64,000 nt of DNA, taken from the NCBI RefSeq assembly GCF_050633145.1, contig NZ_JBOEFY010000009.1:47898-111897 (forward strand), written 5' to 3'. The stretch comes from Kordia sp050633145 (GTDB lineage: Bacteria; Bacteroidota; Bacteroidia; Flavobacteriales; Flavobacteriaceae). The notes beneath the pieces were generated by a model that saw only the letters and a program-made list of their open reading frames with translations, searched no databases and was not told where the DNA came from. The translations under genes and the position numbers were made by a program. Shown here piece after piece: positions 53,183 to 63,150 of the stretch (the first letter of the stretch is position 1; the number at the start of each line of letters is the position of its first letter).

Positions 53183-53695
53183 ATGTTTTCAAAAACATCT
53201 CATTTCGGAATTGCCCTAGGAATTGTCCTTATTGCCTCATTTGTGCTGCAATATAAACTAAATGTTCATACGGATCCGAAAAATATATATTCTTTATCCA
53301 TGTTTCCTGTAATGGCGGTGTTTATGATCGTCGCAATTATTAAAGTAAGTCGTAACGGAGAACCATTTTCGATAAGGGAAGGCTTAAAAACAGGAATTGG
53401 TGTTATTCTCTTAGGAAGTTTAATGCTTTGGATTTATATGATTGTTCATGCTTCGTATATAGAAACTGACTTTGTAGATAAATTAGCCTTAGTTGCCGAA
53501 GAGGACTTAAAGAAAACTAGTGACTTTTCAGATGAGAAAATTCAAGAAAGTATCAAGTTTTTAAAATCGAATTATAAATTCAGTATTTTTATTGAAAACG
53601 TATTTAAAAGTTTATTAAGCGGATTTTTCTTTTCTTTACTAGCATCTTTAGCCATTAAATCGAAGATATTTACAAACCCTAAGAATCCTGTATGA
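53183..53695 (+). CDS. DUF4199 membrane protein
   Basis: The start is ATG at 53183 (MFSKTSHFGIALGIVLIASF), because the upstream in-frame GTG at 53159 lies in the promoter. The 170-residue protein has about four membrane helices: HFGIALGIVLIASFVLQY, LSMFPVMAVFMIVAIIKV, GIGVILLGSLMLWIYMIVHA and SLLSGFFFSLLASLAIKS. Between helices 3 and 4 there is a charged cytoplasmic or periplasmic loop (LVAEEDLKKTSDFSDEKIQE). This matches DUF4199. Its stop overlaps the start of the GT2 gene (ATGA), a common pairing in this family of bacteria. Confidence 0.85.
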   Translation: MFSKTSHFGIALGIVLIASFVLQYKLNVHTDPKNIYSLSMFPVMAVFMIVAIIKVSRNGEPFSIREGLKTGIGVILLGSLMLWIYMIVHASYIETDFVDKLALVAEEDLKKTSDFSDEKIQESIKFLKSNYKFSIFIENVFKSLLSGFFFSLLASLAIKSKIFTNPKNPV

Positions 53696-54648
53696 ATATA
53701 TCTGTAGTTATACCACTACTTAACGAAGAAGAATCTTTACAAGAGCTGTATGCTTGGATTTCCCGTGTGATGGAAGCCAATAAGTTTACATACGAAGTTC
53801 TTTTTATTGATGATGGAAGCACAGATAATTCTTGGAAGATTATTCATGAGTTATCTCAAAAACATTCTGAAGTTAAAGGAATTCGTTTTTTACAAAACTA
53901 TGGAAAGTCACAAGCCTTACACGCAGGATTTAAGGAAGCTTTAGGCGATGTTGTCATAACAATGGATGCTGACTTACAAGATAGTCCTGATGAGATTCCT
54001 GGATTGTATCAATTGATTACCGAGAAGAAGTTCGATTTGGTTTCTGGCTGGAAAAAGAAACGGTACGATTCCGTGATAGCGAAAAATATTCCTTCAAAAC
54101 TATTCAATTGGGCAGCAAGACGCACTTCAGGATTAAAGCTACACGATTTTAACTGCGGTTTAAAAGCATATAAGAATATTGTAGTAAAGAATGTTGATGT
54201 GTACGGAGAAATGCACAGATACATTCCTGTATTAGCTAAAAATGCAGGTTTCCAAAATATTGGTGAAAAAGTAGTCATTCATCAAGCACGTAAATACGGA
54301 AAGACAAAGTTTGGCTATGATCGTTTTATCAATGGTTTTTTAGATTTGATCACAATTTGGTTTTTGTCTAAATTCGGAAAACGTCCTATGCATTTATTTG
54401 GTGCTTTAGGTGTATTGATGTTTTTTATTGGGTTTGCCGCTGCAGGATATATTGGAATCATGAAATTGTACAAACTCGCGTATGGTTTGAAAGCAATTCT
54501 GGTCACAGATAATCCTTGGTTTTATATTTCATTAGCAACGATGATTATTGGAACACAATTTTTCTTAGCTGGATTTTTGGGCGAAATTATATTGCGAAGC
54601 AAACGCGACAAGGAACGTTATAAGATTAGCGAAACAGAGAATATTTAG
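53692..54648 (+). CDS. Family 2 glycosyltransferase, polyprenyl-phosphate type
   Basis: This 318-residue protein has a GT2 N-terminal domain: ISVVIPLLNEEESLQELYAW, VLFIDDGSTDNSW, the Asp-rich ITMDADLQDSPDEIPGLY motif and the GWKKKRYDS block. Two C-terminal membrane helices (LFGALGVLMFFIGFAAAGYI and FYISLATMIIGTQFFLAGFL) follow, as in GtrB/DPM1-like enzymes that transfer a sugar to a polyprenyl phosphate. It is coupled to the DUF4199 gene by a 4-bp overlap, so the two act in the same membrane process, probably lipid-linked sugar synthesis. Confidence 0.9.
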   Translation: MNISVVIPLLNEEESLQELYAWISRVMEANKFTYEVLFIDDGSTDNSWKIIHELSQKHSEVKGIRFLQNYGKSQALHAGFKEALGDVVITMDADLQDSPDEIPGLYQLITEKKFDLVSGWKKKRYDSVIAKNIPSKLFNWAARRTSGLKLHDFNCGLKAYKNIVVKNVDVYGEMHRYIPVLAKNAGFQNIGEKVVIHQARKYGKTKFGYDRFINGFLDLITIWFLSKFGKRPMHLFGALGVLMFFIGFAAAGYIGIMKLYKLAYGLKAILVTDNPWFYISLATMIIGTQFFLAGFLGEIILRSKRDKERYKISETENI

Positions 54649-54734
54649 AGAACAACGCTAAGCTTTTAACTACTTGCCAAACGTAACATATTTGTTCAAA
54701 AGGAGTCTAATGTGTAAAAGTAAATAAATTGATC

Positions 54735-55049
54735 ATGAAAAAAATAACAGTAGCAATTGCTATATTTTGCATTACTAATTTTGCGTTTAGTCAAACATCG
54801 AATAGTTTTTCTGCACAAGACTTAAAGCTATTCTTGAATAAACAAGTAGATATTAAACTTAAAAACGATGAAAAAAATCTAGATATATCTTGTACTGATG
54901 GCTCGAAAAGAGTCGATTATGTCTCAAAAATCAGCAAAAATTATATTGAAGTAATCTGTCCAGAAAGAAAAAAGAATTATGTCTACAAATTCACAACTCG
55001 AATTTTAATAAGTGAAATTTCAGTAATTACTTTAATCGAAAAAAACTAG
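54735..55049 (+). CDS. Small secreted protein, unknown
   Basis: The ATG at 54735 (MKKITVAIAIFCITNFAFSQ) gives a clear signal peptide; the TTG at 54729 is upstream. The mature ~84-residue protein is lysine-rich and probably beta-rich (DLKLFLNKQVDIKLKNDEKN, RVDYVSKISKNYIEVICPER, YVYKFTTRILISEISVITLI). Two Cys may form a disulfide. I do not recognise a family. Monocistronic. Confidence 0.65.
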   Translation: MKKITVAIAIFCITNFAFSQTSNSFSAQDLKLFLNKQVDIKLKNDEKNLDISCTDGSKRVDYVSKISKNYIEVICPERKKNYVYKFTTRILISEISVITLIEKN

Positions 55050-55121
55050 AAACACTACCCTACAACAAACTATACAAAACAGCTGCTAGTCATTCCTATA
55101 ACTTAGATTGAATTCCATTAT

Positions 55122-57770
55122 TTAACGTTTTAACGTTACATTTCCCGTAACTACTCTTCCGCTTTCTAGCGTAAGTTTATACCAATAATCACCAGATGGT
55201 AATAAAGTGCCTTTATAGGTTCCATCCCATTGACTATCTGCTTTGATATAGTTTAAGTTTTTACCGTAACGATCGTACAATTCTATGGTCGCATTTGGAT
55301 AGTATTCTTTTTGCAGTAATTGCCACGTATCGTTTATATTATCGCCATTTGGCGTGAAAAACTTTGGAAATCCACCCACTAAGATGGTTTCAGAAGCAGC
55401 ACTACATTCTCCGCGGCGTACCACAATATCGTATACACCAGGATATAAGTTTACAAATTCGTTTGATTCTGAAAATGAGTTTCCTCCATTAATAGAATAC
55501 GTAATATTTTCCGGATCACTTTCTGGTGTGAGTAGAATTTGAACTGTATTTACATCTTGAAAATCTTGTACATCAATACGATCAATTGTTAATGGCGGTT
55601 CTGCAACTACGATATAATTCACTTCTTTTTCGCATCCTGCACTGTTTGTCACTGTTACAGTATACGTTCCAACTTCTGAAACCATAATTGACGGTGTTGT
55701 TTCATTTGTTGACCATGAATAACTTGAAAAATTTTCGTCAAAAGACAATTCTACAGCAGAACCAATATCACCACATAAAAAAGCTTGTTGATCTTCTACA
55801 GTTGGTTGCGCCACAATATTTAATTCTATACTTCCTATAAATCCGCAATTGCTTCCATAGGAAACTCTAAAAAATAATTCGTCAGTAGTATTTACATCTA
55901 TAAATGAAAAATCGCTAAGCTGATTTTCAAGTAACAAAGCATCATTTCTTGTTGAGTAAATAGTAATTGTTGCTCCAGGAAAATCGTTTCCTACAGTAGT
56001 TTCTATTTGTGAAATAGAGATGTTCGTATCTCCTACTTCACATACATCAATAGTATCGTAAACACCTAAATTACTTCCTGGATTAACGCTGAGTCGCACT
56101 TGTGTAATAGCAAAACAATCGATATACGAAAATACACGTGCATACAATATTTGATTGTTTACAGTATTCGCATAAAAATTATTTGGAACACTATTTTCAT
56201 TCATTTGCGCATCATTCAAGTTTTCGTAAAACATGATATCAATATCATCACTACCGTTATCTTCTTCAATTACTGTAATTGCTTCTTGCAGATTGAATAC
56301 TGACAAACCATCTGTATCATTATCATCAACATCACATTGTTCAATTGTAAATAGAGGTGCAATATTTGGAGTTTCTTGAATCACAACAATTTCAGTAAAT
56401 AGTTGATCTGGAGCGTTTGAAAATGTAACTTGTGCAGTCACCGTAAACGAACCAGCAGCTGAAAATACATGTGATGGCGATATTGCAGTCGATGTATTTG
56501 CTGTGCCTGAAGCTAAGTCGCCAAAATTCCAGTTAATTCCTGTAATCGTATTTTCAGAAGTAACTGTAAATGTTGTTTGATCGCCAAGGCAAAAATTTTC
56601 AATTGTAGCAATACTTTCATAAAATGATTGTACCGTTGCTGGCAAACCAAAACGTGCAAAATTACTACCTAAATCAACACTCTGATAATCAAATCCGCAA
56701 GCAGCTCCTAATAAGTTTGGTGTATTGATTGTGGACAATTTTGAAGATGGTAATGCATGATAAATACGCTTGTCTAATCCTAATTGTAAACTTCCTGCCA
56801 ATGATGGTGTTACTTGCGCTGATGGATAATCATACACTATATATTTTGTATTTGGAACATCTGCAGCAGTCACATCATATTGTTGTAATTGCATATTAGT
56901 CAAGAAATTAATCCCAAAAGCTTTTCCTGAAGCATACAATCGTGTTGAGTTTGAAGAAAATTCAACGCCATAAAATACTATTTCATCTGCTATAAATTGT
57001 CCATTGCTCACAAAACCTGTTGTACTATCAAAATCGTATAGATATAAAGAACCTGCTTGAGTTGGTTCAAATAGCGTATGTGCTATTGCTAGTTTTTGAC
57101 CATTTGGAGAAATTTTCATATTCCCTCTAATGTTTCTATAATCTGGAACTGCGTTTGATGTATTTGAAACAATTGGAATAGCATTGACTCCTGCTGCAGT
57201 AACTTTAAACGAAAAAAACTGATTGTTACGATGTGTAACTACCCAATAATTTCCATCGGAACTTATCGTTGCAGATACCTTCTCGGAAGTACTTCCTAGT
57301 AAATTTACATTCTTAGTCGTTACAAATCCCATTCCGCCGCCGAGCGACATATCTACAACAGAATAATTAAATCCATTACTTGGCCCAGCATTATTTCCGT
57401 TATAAGCATCTACTACATCTGCAGTAAAAATATAAAAGAGGTTTGCATTGCCTGGATTTGGAACAATGATACAAGATTGTGTACTTGATAAGCTTCCAGC
57501 CAAATCTGTTCCATTTGGCATAGGCTCATGCAAACGGTTCCACACAGTCACTCCATCGGTATAGAACAACAATGATCCATTGGCATCAGAAATAGATGAG
57601 CAACCTTCTAAAGTATCTACTTGTCCCATATCTAAAATTTCGGGAATTCCCGAATTAAAATTTAGACCTGCATTCACGCCAAAAAACCAATTCGCGGTTT
57701 CTCGTTGCGCATGTACCGAGACAATGAAAAATAGAAGTATGCAAAAAAAATTTAGAGGATTTTTTTTCAT
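55122..57770 (-). CDS. Large secreted protein with T9SS type B (CHU_C) sorting domain
   Basis: The best start is ATG at 57770 (MKKNPLNFFCILLFFIVSVH), giving a signal peptide ending VHAQ; the upstream ATG at 57788 adds 6 residues. The 882-residue protein has an N-terminal propeller-like region (about 20-390), a PKD-like domain around TGINWNFGDLASGTANTS and AAGSFTVTAQVTF (about 415-460), beta-sandwich domains to about 800 and a C-terminal gliding-motility-type sorting domain: FPKFFTPNGDNINDTWQLLQ, IELYDRYGKNL, WDGTYKGTLLPSGDYWYKL and TGNVTLKR. That is a T9SS type B signal. It probably has a surface or adhesin role. Confidence 0.88.
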   Translation of the reverse strand: MKKNPLNFFCILLFFIVSVHAQRETANWFFGVNAGLNFNSGIPEILDMGQVDTLEGCSSISDANGSLLFYTDGVTVWNRLHEPMPNGTDLAGSLSSTQSCIIVPNPGNANLFYIFTADVVDAYNGNNAGPSNGFNYSVVDMSLGGGMGFVTTKNVNLLGSTSEKVSATISSDGNYWVVTHRNNQFFSFKVTAAGVNAIPIVSNTSNAVPDYRNIRGNMKISPNGQKLAIAHTLFEPTQAGSLYLYDFDSTTGFVSNGQFIADEIVFYGVEFSSNSTRLYASGKAFGINFLTNMQLQQYDVTAADVPNTKYIVYDYPSAQVTPSLAGSLQLGLDKRIYHALPSSKLSTINTPNLLGAACGFDYQSVDLGSNFARFGLPATVQSFYESIATIENFCLGDQTTFTVTSENTITGINWNFGDLASGTANTSTAISPSHVFSAAGSFTVTAQVTFSNAPDQLFTEIVVIQETPNIAPLFTIEQCDVDDNDTDGLSVFNLQEAITVIEEDNGSDDIDIMFYENLNDAQMNENSVPNNFYANTVNNQILYARVFSYIDCFAITQVRLSVNPGSNLGVYDTIDVCEVGDTNISISQIETTVGNDFPGATITIYSTRNDALLLENQLSDFSFIDVNTTDELFFRVSYGSNCGFIGSIELNIVAQPTVEDQQAFLCGDIGSAVELSFDENFSSYSWSTNETTPSIMVSEVGTYTVTVTNSAGCEKEVNYIVVAEPPLTIDRIDVQDFQDVNTVQILLTPESDPENITYSINGGNSFSESNEFVNLYPGVYDIVVRRGECSAASETILVGGFPKFFTPNGDNINDTWQLLQKEYYPNATIELYDRYGKNLNYIKADSQWDGTYKGTLLPSGDYWYKLTLESGRVVTGNVTLKR

Positions 57771-57868
57771 AGCGGTATAATCGGTCATTAAAGTTATTCA
57801 AAATATTTTGCCTATCAAAATAGAAAGCCAAATGAATTCATTATTTTTGTCTCTTAAAATACCTGTAA

Positions 57869-59593
57869 ATGACAAAGATTGACGCCAAAATCTTGGAGAA
57901 AGCAACTGCTTGGTTAACTCCAATTTTTGACTCTGACACACGAGAAAAAGTTCAAAACCTTATAGATACAAACGCTAACGAATTAACAGAAAGTTTCTAT
58001 ACCAATTTAGCTTTTGGAACTGGTGGTATGCGAGGTGTTATGGGACCTGGAACCAATAGAATTAATAAATATACATTAGGAAAAAATACGCAAGGACTTA
58101 GTAATTACCTTAAAAAAATATATCCAAATCAGCAGTTAAAAGTTGCTATTGCCTATGACTGCAGACACAATAGTAAATCATTAGCACAAACAGTTGCAAA
58201 TGTATTTTCTGCCAATGGTATTCAAGTGTATTTATTTTCAGATTTACGGCCTACGCCAGAATTATCATTTGCAGTAAAGTATTTGGATTGTCACTGCGGA
58301 ATTGTCCTAACTGCTTCTCATAATCCGCCAGAATATAACGGTTATAAGGTGTATTGGACAGATGGCGGACAAATTGTTCCTCCTCAAGATGGTGAAATTA
58401 TCAATGAGATTAATCAATTGGATTTTTCACAAGTTCAGTTTGATGCAAATACTGATTTAATTCATTTAGTTGATACCGATGTCGATGAAGCGTTTATCAA
58501 TGCAAGTGTCGCTAATGCGGATTTTAAAGCAGAAAAGAAAGATGATGTAACCATTGTTTTTACCTCTTTACACGGAACATCCATCACGATGATTCCTGAA
58601 GTATTGAAACGTGCTGGTTATAAAAATGTACATGTTGTTGCCGAGCAAGAAAAACCAGATGGAGATTTCCCTACGGTTGTTTCGCCAAACCCAGAAGAAC
58701 CAGAAGCATTGAAAATGGCTATGGAATTAGCTGATAAAACTAATGCAGATATCGTGATTGGAACAGATCCTGATAGTGATCGTTTGGGAATCGCAGTGCG
58801 CGATTTAGAAGGAAATATGATATTACTCAACGGAAATCAAACGATGGTTGTGATGACCGATTTCTTGTTGCAACAATGGAAAAATAACAATCGAATTAAC
58901 GGAAAACAGTTTATCGGTTCTACGATTGTATCCACACCAATGATGGTTGATTTGGCAAAAGCTTATGAAGTAGAATGCAAAATTGGCTTGACAGGTTTTA
59001 AATGGATTGCCAAAATGATCAAAGATTTTCCTGAATTGGAGTTTATTGGTGGTGGCGAAGAAAGCTTCGGATTCATGACAGGCGATTTTGTACGTGACAA
59101 AGATGCAGTCACCGCTGCACTATTGGCATGCGAGATTGCTGCACAAACAAAAGCTGATGGAAGCTCATTTTATGCTTCGTTGATTGACATGTATGTAGCA
59201 CATGGTTTTTACAAAGAAAAGTTAGTTTCTTTGGTAAAGAAAGGAATCGATGGCGCCAATGAAATTAAGCAAATCATGATCGATTTACGAGAAAATCCTC
59301 TTACTACAATCGACGGTTCAAAAGTAGTGTATATTGAAGACTATCAAGCGTCTACAATGACCAATATGGAAACTGGTGAAAGCTCAGAAATTTCTGTTCC
59401 GAAGTCAAATGTTTTGATTTACTACACGGCTGATGGCACTAAAATTGCAGCACGTCCAAGTGGTACAGAACCAAAAATAAAATTCTACTTTAGTGTAAAT
59501 CTGCCATTGGCAAACAAAGCAGATTTTGCAACTGTAGAAAATCAACTCGATGCAAAAATAGAACGCATCGTTCAAGAAATGAAATTAAACTAA
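57869..59593 (+). CDS. Alpha-D-phosphohexomutase (phosphoglucomutase/phosphomannomutase)
   Basis: This 574-residue enzyme has the phosphoserine loop LTASHNPPEYNGYKVYW (S150), the metal loop GTDPDSDRLGIAV near 300, the sugar-binding GGGEESFGFMTGDFVRDKD loop and the phosphate-binding end AARPSGTEPKIKFY. It moves phosphate between the C1 and C6 positions of hexoses, so it feeds sugar nucleotide synthesis and glycogen metabolism. Its stop codon overlaps the start of the ABC exporter gene (TAATG). Confidence 0.95.
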   Translation: MTKIDAKILEKATAWLTPIFDSDTREKVQNLIDTNANELTESFYTNLAFGTGGMRGVMGPGTNRINKYTLGKNTQGLSNYLKKIYPNQQLKVAIAYDCRHNSKSLAQTVANVFSANGIQVYLFSDLRPTPELSFAVKYLDCHCGIVLTASHNPPEYNGYKVYWTDGGQIVPPQDGEIINEINQLDFSQVQFDANTDLIHLVDTDVDEAFINASVANADFKAEKKDDVTIVFTSLHGTSITMIPEVLKRAGYKNVHVVAEQEKPDGDFPTVVSPNPEEPEALKMAMELADKTNADIVIGTDPDSDRLGIAVRDLEGNMILLNGNQTMVVMTDFLLQQWKNNNRINGKQFIGSTIVSTPMMVDLAKAYEVECKIGLTGFKWIAKMIKDFPELEFIGGGEESFGFMTGDFVRDKDAVTAALLACEIAAQTKADGSSFYASLIDMYVAHGFYKEKLVSLVKKGIDGANEIKQIMIDLRENPLTTIDGSKVVYIEDYQASTMTNMETGESSEISVPKSNVLIYYTADGTKIAARPSGTEPKIKFYFSVNLPLANKADFATVENQLDAKIERIVQEMKLN

Positions 59594-61425
59594 TGGATTA
59601 CATTAAAAAATTATCACATTACATAATTCCTTATAAAAAATATGCATATTTAAATATTTTCTTTAACATTTTATATGCGCTTTTCGGAACACTTTCTTTT
59701 GTATCATTGATGCCGATGTTGAAAGTTTTATTGAAAACTGCAGAACGAATTACGGTAGAGCCAATTAGAGAAAAATATGAAGGTCTTGGAGGTTATGCAG
59801 ATTATTTGAATGATTATTTAAACTTTTTCATCACACAAAAAATAGAAACTGACGGACAATATTCGGTGTTAATCTTGATGATTATCATTGTTATTTCTAC
59901 CTTTTTATTGAAAAATGCTGCAGGTTATTTTTCAAACTTCTTTTTGGCGTATTTAAGAAATGGAATTTTAAAAGACATTCGAAATAACCTCTATCAAAAA
60001 GTAACTACACTTCCAGTTTCTTATTTTTCAGAAAAAAGAAAAGGTGATATTATTGCTAGAATTTCTGGCGATGTAAACGAAATTCAGAATTCATTGTTGG
60101 CTATTTTAGAACTATTAGTTAGAGAACCTTTAACGATCTTATTTACCATCATCGTGATGTTTTCAATCAGTACAAAACTGACATTGTTTGTATTTCTCTT
60201 CATTCCTATTTCTGGATTTATCATCTCAAAAGTTGGAAAAAGTTTGAAAAAACATTCTGACAGAGTTCAAAAAGAAAATGGTGTTTTTCTGTCTATTTTA
60301 GATGAAACGCTGAATGGCTTGAAAGTGATCAAAGGATTTAATGCCGAAAAACATTTTAATACTTCTTTTGGTAATTCTACCTCTAAACTTTATAAATACT
60401 CTAATAATTTAGCACACCGACAAAACTTAGCTTCTCCGACAAGTGAGTTTTTAGGTATTGTTGTTATTGCTGTTATCTTACTCTATGGAGGAAAATTGGT
60501 TTTGATTGATAAAATCATGACGCCTGACGAATTCATTACGTACATGGCGCTGGCTTACAACATTTTAACTCCAGCGAAAGCGATTAGTAAAGCAAGTTAT
60601 AAAGTAAAAGCTGGAAACGCTTCTGCAGATCGTGTTTTAGAAATATTAAATACCGAATCTCCGATTACAGATGCTAAAGATGCCAAAGTACAAGGCGAAT
60701 TCACTTCAGACATTGCATTAAATAACATTTCTTTTAAATATGAGGATGAGCTTGTATTAAAAAACTTCTCTCTAAAAGTTCCAAAAGGAAAAACAGTCGC
60801 TTTGGTTGGACAATCTGGAAGTGGAAAAAGTACCATTGCAAACCTTGTAACGCGTTTTTATGATGTAAATGAAGGTAGTATTGAAGTTGATGGAAAAAAC
60901 ATTAAAACACTCACAAAAGCTTCTTTACGTGGCTTGATGGGATTGGTAACGCAAGATTCTATTCTTTTTAATGATAGTATTCGTAATAATGTCAAACTTG
61001 GAAAACAAGATGCCACTGACGAAGAAGTGATTGAAGCTTTAAAAATTGCCAATGCATGGGAATTTGTAGAAGAATTGCCTGATTTGTTAGATCATAATGT
61101 AGGTGATTCTGGAGGAAAGCTTTCTGGCGGACAAAAACAACGTTTGAGTATTGCAAGAGCCGTTTTAAAGAATCCTCCAATTATGATTTTGGATGAAGCT
61201 ACTTCTGCCCTAGATACTGAAAGCGAACGTTTGGTTCAAGTTGCTCTAGAAAATATGATGAAGAATAGAACTTCTATCGTTATTGCACACAGGTTATCTA
61301 CCATTCAAAATGCAGACGTAATTGTAGTGATGCAAAAAGGTGAAATTGTAGAGCAAGGAACACACGAAGAATTGATTCGCAATAATAAAGTGTATACCAA
61401 GTTGGTTCAGATGCAATCTATTTAG
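59593..61425 (+). CDS. ABC exporter, MsbA-like
   Basis: This 610-residue half-transporter has an N-terminal membrane domain (about 1-330) with six helices, including YLNIFFNILYALFGTLSFVS and FLLKNAAGYFSNFFLAYLRN, and a C-terminal ATPase domain: Walker A GQSGSGKS (near 405), Q-loop VTQDSILFND, signature LSGGQKQR (near 510), Walker B ILDEATSALD and the H-loop IAHRLSTI. It resembles MsbA (lipid flippase) of Bacteroidota. It overlaps the phosphohexomutase gene by one base (TAATG), so the two are co-translated. Confidence 0.9.
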   Translation: MDYIKKLSHYIIPYKKYAYLNIFFNILYALFGTLSFVSLMPMLKVLLKTAERITVEPIREKYEGLGGYADYLNDYLNFFITQKIETDGQYSVLILMIIIVISTFLLKNAAGYFSNFFLAYLRNGILKDIRNNLYQKVTTLPVSYFSEKRKGDIIARISGDVNEIQNSLLAILELLVREPLTILFTIIVMFSISTKLTLFVFLFIPISGFIISKVGKSLKKHSDRVQKENGVFLSILDETLNGLKVIKGFNAEKHFNTSFGNSTSKLYKYSNNLAHRQNLASPTSEFLGIVVIAVILLYGGKLVLIDKIMTPDEFITYMALAYNILTPAKAISKASYKVKAGNASADRVLEILNTESPITDAKDAKVQGEFTSDIALNNISFKYEDELVLKNFSLKVPKGKTVALVGQSGSGKSTIANLVTRFYDVNEGSIEVDGKNIKTLTKASLRGLMGLVTQDSILFNDSIRNNVKLGKQDATDEEVIEALKIANAWEFVEELPDLLDHNVGDSGGKLSGGQKQRLSIARAVLKNPPIMILDEATSALDTESERLVQVALENMMKNRTSIVIAHRLSTIQNADVIVVMQKGEIVEQGTHEELIRNNKVYTKLVQMQSI

Positions 61426-61451
61426 GATTGAAATTGAACTCGAAATTGAAA

Positions 61452-61877
61452 TTACAGCTGAATTTTCTTCTTAGTAGCCTTAACTTTTAGTTTTGTAAAA
61501 TATCTTATTAAAGAATAAATCACTAAAACTCCTAAGATTGCAATTCCATATTCGAGCGGATTGTTTATGTCGTTATTTACTTTCGCTTCTGCTAAAATAC
61601 CAATAATAACTAATGGAAGTCCCATCATAAATAGATACACTATAAAAGTTGGTTTAATACATATACGGTCAAGTCTATTTCTTCTAAATAAAAAACCTAC
61701 AGAAATAAACATTGGTCTAAATCTATTTGCCCAGCCGTAATCGTTAACAAATCCGCCATGTATTTGTGATTCATTTTCATAAAACTCAAAACCTTTTAAT
61801 TTTTGAAGATGTTCCTTTACTTCCGCTTGTGTTAATGAAGTTTCTGGCTTATATATTTTTACAAGTTTAGGAATCAT
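61452..61877 (-). CDS. Small two-span membrane protein, unknown
   Basis: This 141-residue protein has an N-terminal soluble region (about 1-70) with the motif FYENESQIHGGFVNDYGWAN. Two membrane helices (FIVYLFMMGLPLVIIGILAE, 78-97, and YGIAILGVLVIYSLIRYFTK, 109-128) follow, and the tail is basic (KLKVKATKKKIQL). I do not recognise a family. It is convergent with the ABC exporter and divergent from the sigma-factor operon. Confidence 0.65.
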   Translation of the reverse strand: MIPKLVKIYKPETSLTQAEVKEHLQKLKGFEFYENESQIHGGFVNDYGWANRFRPMFISVGFLFRRNRLDRICIKPTFIVYLFMMGLPLVIIGILAEAKVNNDINNPLEYGIAILGVLVIYSLIRYFTKLKVKATKKKIQL

Positions 61878-62036
61878 GTAAGCTAATTTTAAAGTACACT
61901 AAAAAGTGAAGATGGTTTGAAAGTATTATTTGTAATATAAGTGTTGCTTCATGAATTTTCGTTACAACTAAACTTTTTTTATCTTTAGATTAAACCTTTT
62001 TCTTTTTACATTGTCAAAGAAGAAACTAGAAATAAC

Positions 62037-62579
62037 TTGAACGTCGTAGAAACAAGCCTCATTGATGATTTAAAGAACCCGAAAACGCAAGAAAGAGCGT
62101 TTCGAGAACTTGTGTCTACATACAAGGAGCGTTTGTATTGGCATATTCGAAGAATGGTAACGAGTCACGATGATGCAGATGATGTGCTTCAAAATACATT
62201 TATTAAAGTTTTTCGAAGTATTCATAATTTTAAAGGCGATAGTAAGTTATATTCTTGGATGTATCGTATTGCCACGAATGAATCAATTACTTTTATCAAT
62301 CAACGTGCAAAGAAAGCCGGAATTTCTTCGGAAGAATTACAAGATCAATTGGTGAATAATTTAAAAGCAGATGTATATTTTGAAGGCGAAGAGATTCAAT
62401 TGAAATTACAAAAAGCTATTGCCATATTGCCACAAAAACAGCAACTAGTTTTTAATATGAAGTATTTTGATGATTTGAAATATGCGGAAATGAGCGAAAT
62501 CTTAGATACGTCAGTTGGTGCATTGAAAGCTTCGTATCATCACGCAGTAAAAAAAATAGAAACTTTTTTAACAGATTAA
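62037..62579 (+). CDS. ECF-type RNA polymerase sigma factor
   Basis: This 180-residue protein begins at TTG (62037), with MNVVETSLIDDLKNPKTQER. Region 2: YWHIRRMVTSHDDADDVLQN and TFIKVFRSIHNFKGDSKLYS with WMYRIATNES. Region 4: LQKAIAILPQKQQLVFNMKY and YAEMSEILDTSVGALKASYH. It directs RNA polymerase to stress-response promoters, as in other ECF/SigW-like factors. The next genes (30 bp and 19 bp later) look like its anti-sigma factor and a periplasmic sensor, so the set forms a signalling module. Confidence 0.92.
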   Translation: MNVVETSLIDDLKNPKTQERAFRELVSTYKERLYWHIRRMVTSHDDADDVLQNTFIKVFRSIHNFKGDSKLYSWMYRIATNESITFINQRAKKAGISSEELQDQLVNNLKADVYFEGEEIQLKLQKAIAILPQKQQLVFNMKYFDDLKYAEMSEILDTSVGALKASYHHAVKKIETFLTD

Positions 62580-62609
62580 ACCTTTTGTACAAATTAGAGT
62601 CAAACTATT

Positions 62610-63131
62610 GTGAAAAACAACGAATTACATAACAAAGAAACTGGATTCAATACTCCAAAAGAGTACTTCAACACGTTTGAAGAGCGTCTTTTTGATCGTA
62701 TGAGAACAGAAACCGTGATTCCGAAAGAAACTGGTTTTAAAACACCTGATTCTTATTTTGACAATTTGGAAGATGCACTTTCAAAAGAATTATTTCAGGC
62801 AAAAGAAGCAACTAAGGTCATTCCGCTACAGCGAAAAAGAAATTACTTAAAGTATATAAGCTATGCAGCCGCAGCGTGTATTGTATTTTTTGTTGCGATT
62901 AATTTTATAAATACAGATTCTAACAAACTTACAATTGAAGGAATTGTAGATAGTGAAATCAATTCCTTTATTGAAAATGATTTAATTGCATTAAACAATT
63001 ATGATTTAATAGATGTATATGAAGAGGAAAATATTGATGTCAGCACAATTTTTGAAGTAAATTTAGACGAAACAGAAACTATAAATTATTTAGAAAACAC
63101 ATCAGATCCTTATGATTTGTTGGATGAATAA
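62610..63131 (+). CDS. Candidate anti-sigma factor, single-span
   Basis: This 173-residue protein begins at GTG (62610). The N-terminal cytoplasmic part has two similar motifs, ETGFNTPKEYFNTFEERL (11-28) and ETGFKTPDSYFDNLEDAL (40-57), an internal duplication that could bind the sigma factor. One membrane helix (YISYAAAACIVFFVAINFI, about 77-95) follows, then an acidic periplasmic tail. Its position right after an ECF sigma gene fits an anti-sigma factor, but there is no HxxxCxxC zinc motif, so it would be a non-ZAS type. Confidence 0.7.
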   Translation: MKNNELHNKETGFNTPKEYFNTFEERLFDRMRTETVIPKETGFKTPDSYFDNLEDALSKELFQAKEATKVIPLQRKRNYLKYISYAAAACIVFFVAINFINTDSNKLTIEGIVDSEINSFIENDLIALNNYDLIDVYEEENIDVSTIFEVNLDETETINYLENTSDPYDLLDE

Positions 63132-63150
63132 AACAAAATAACAGTAAGAA

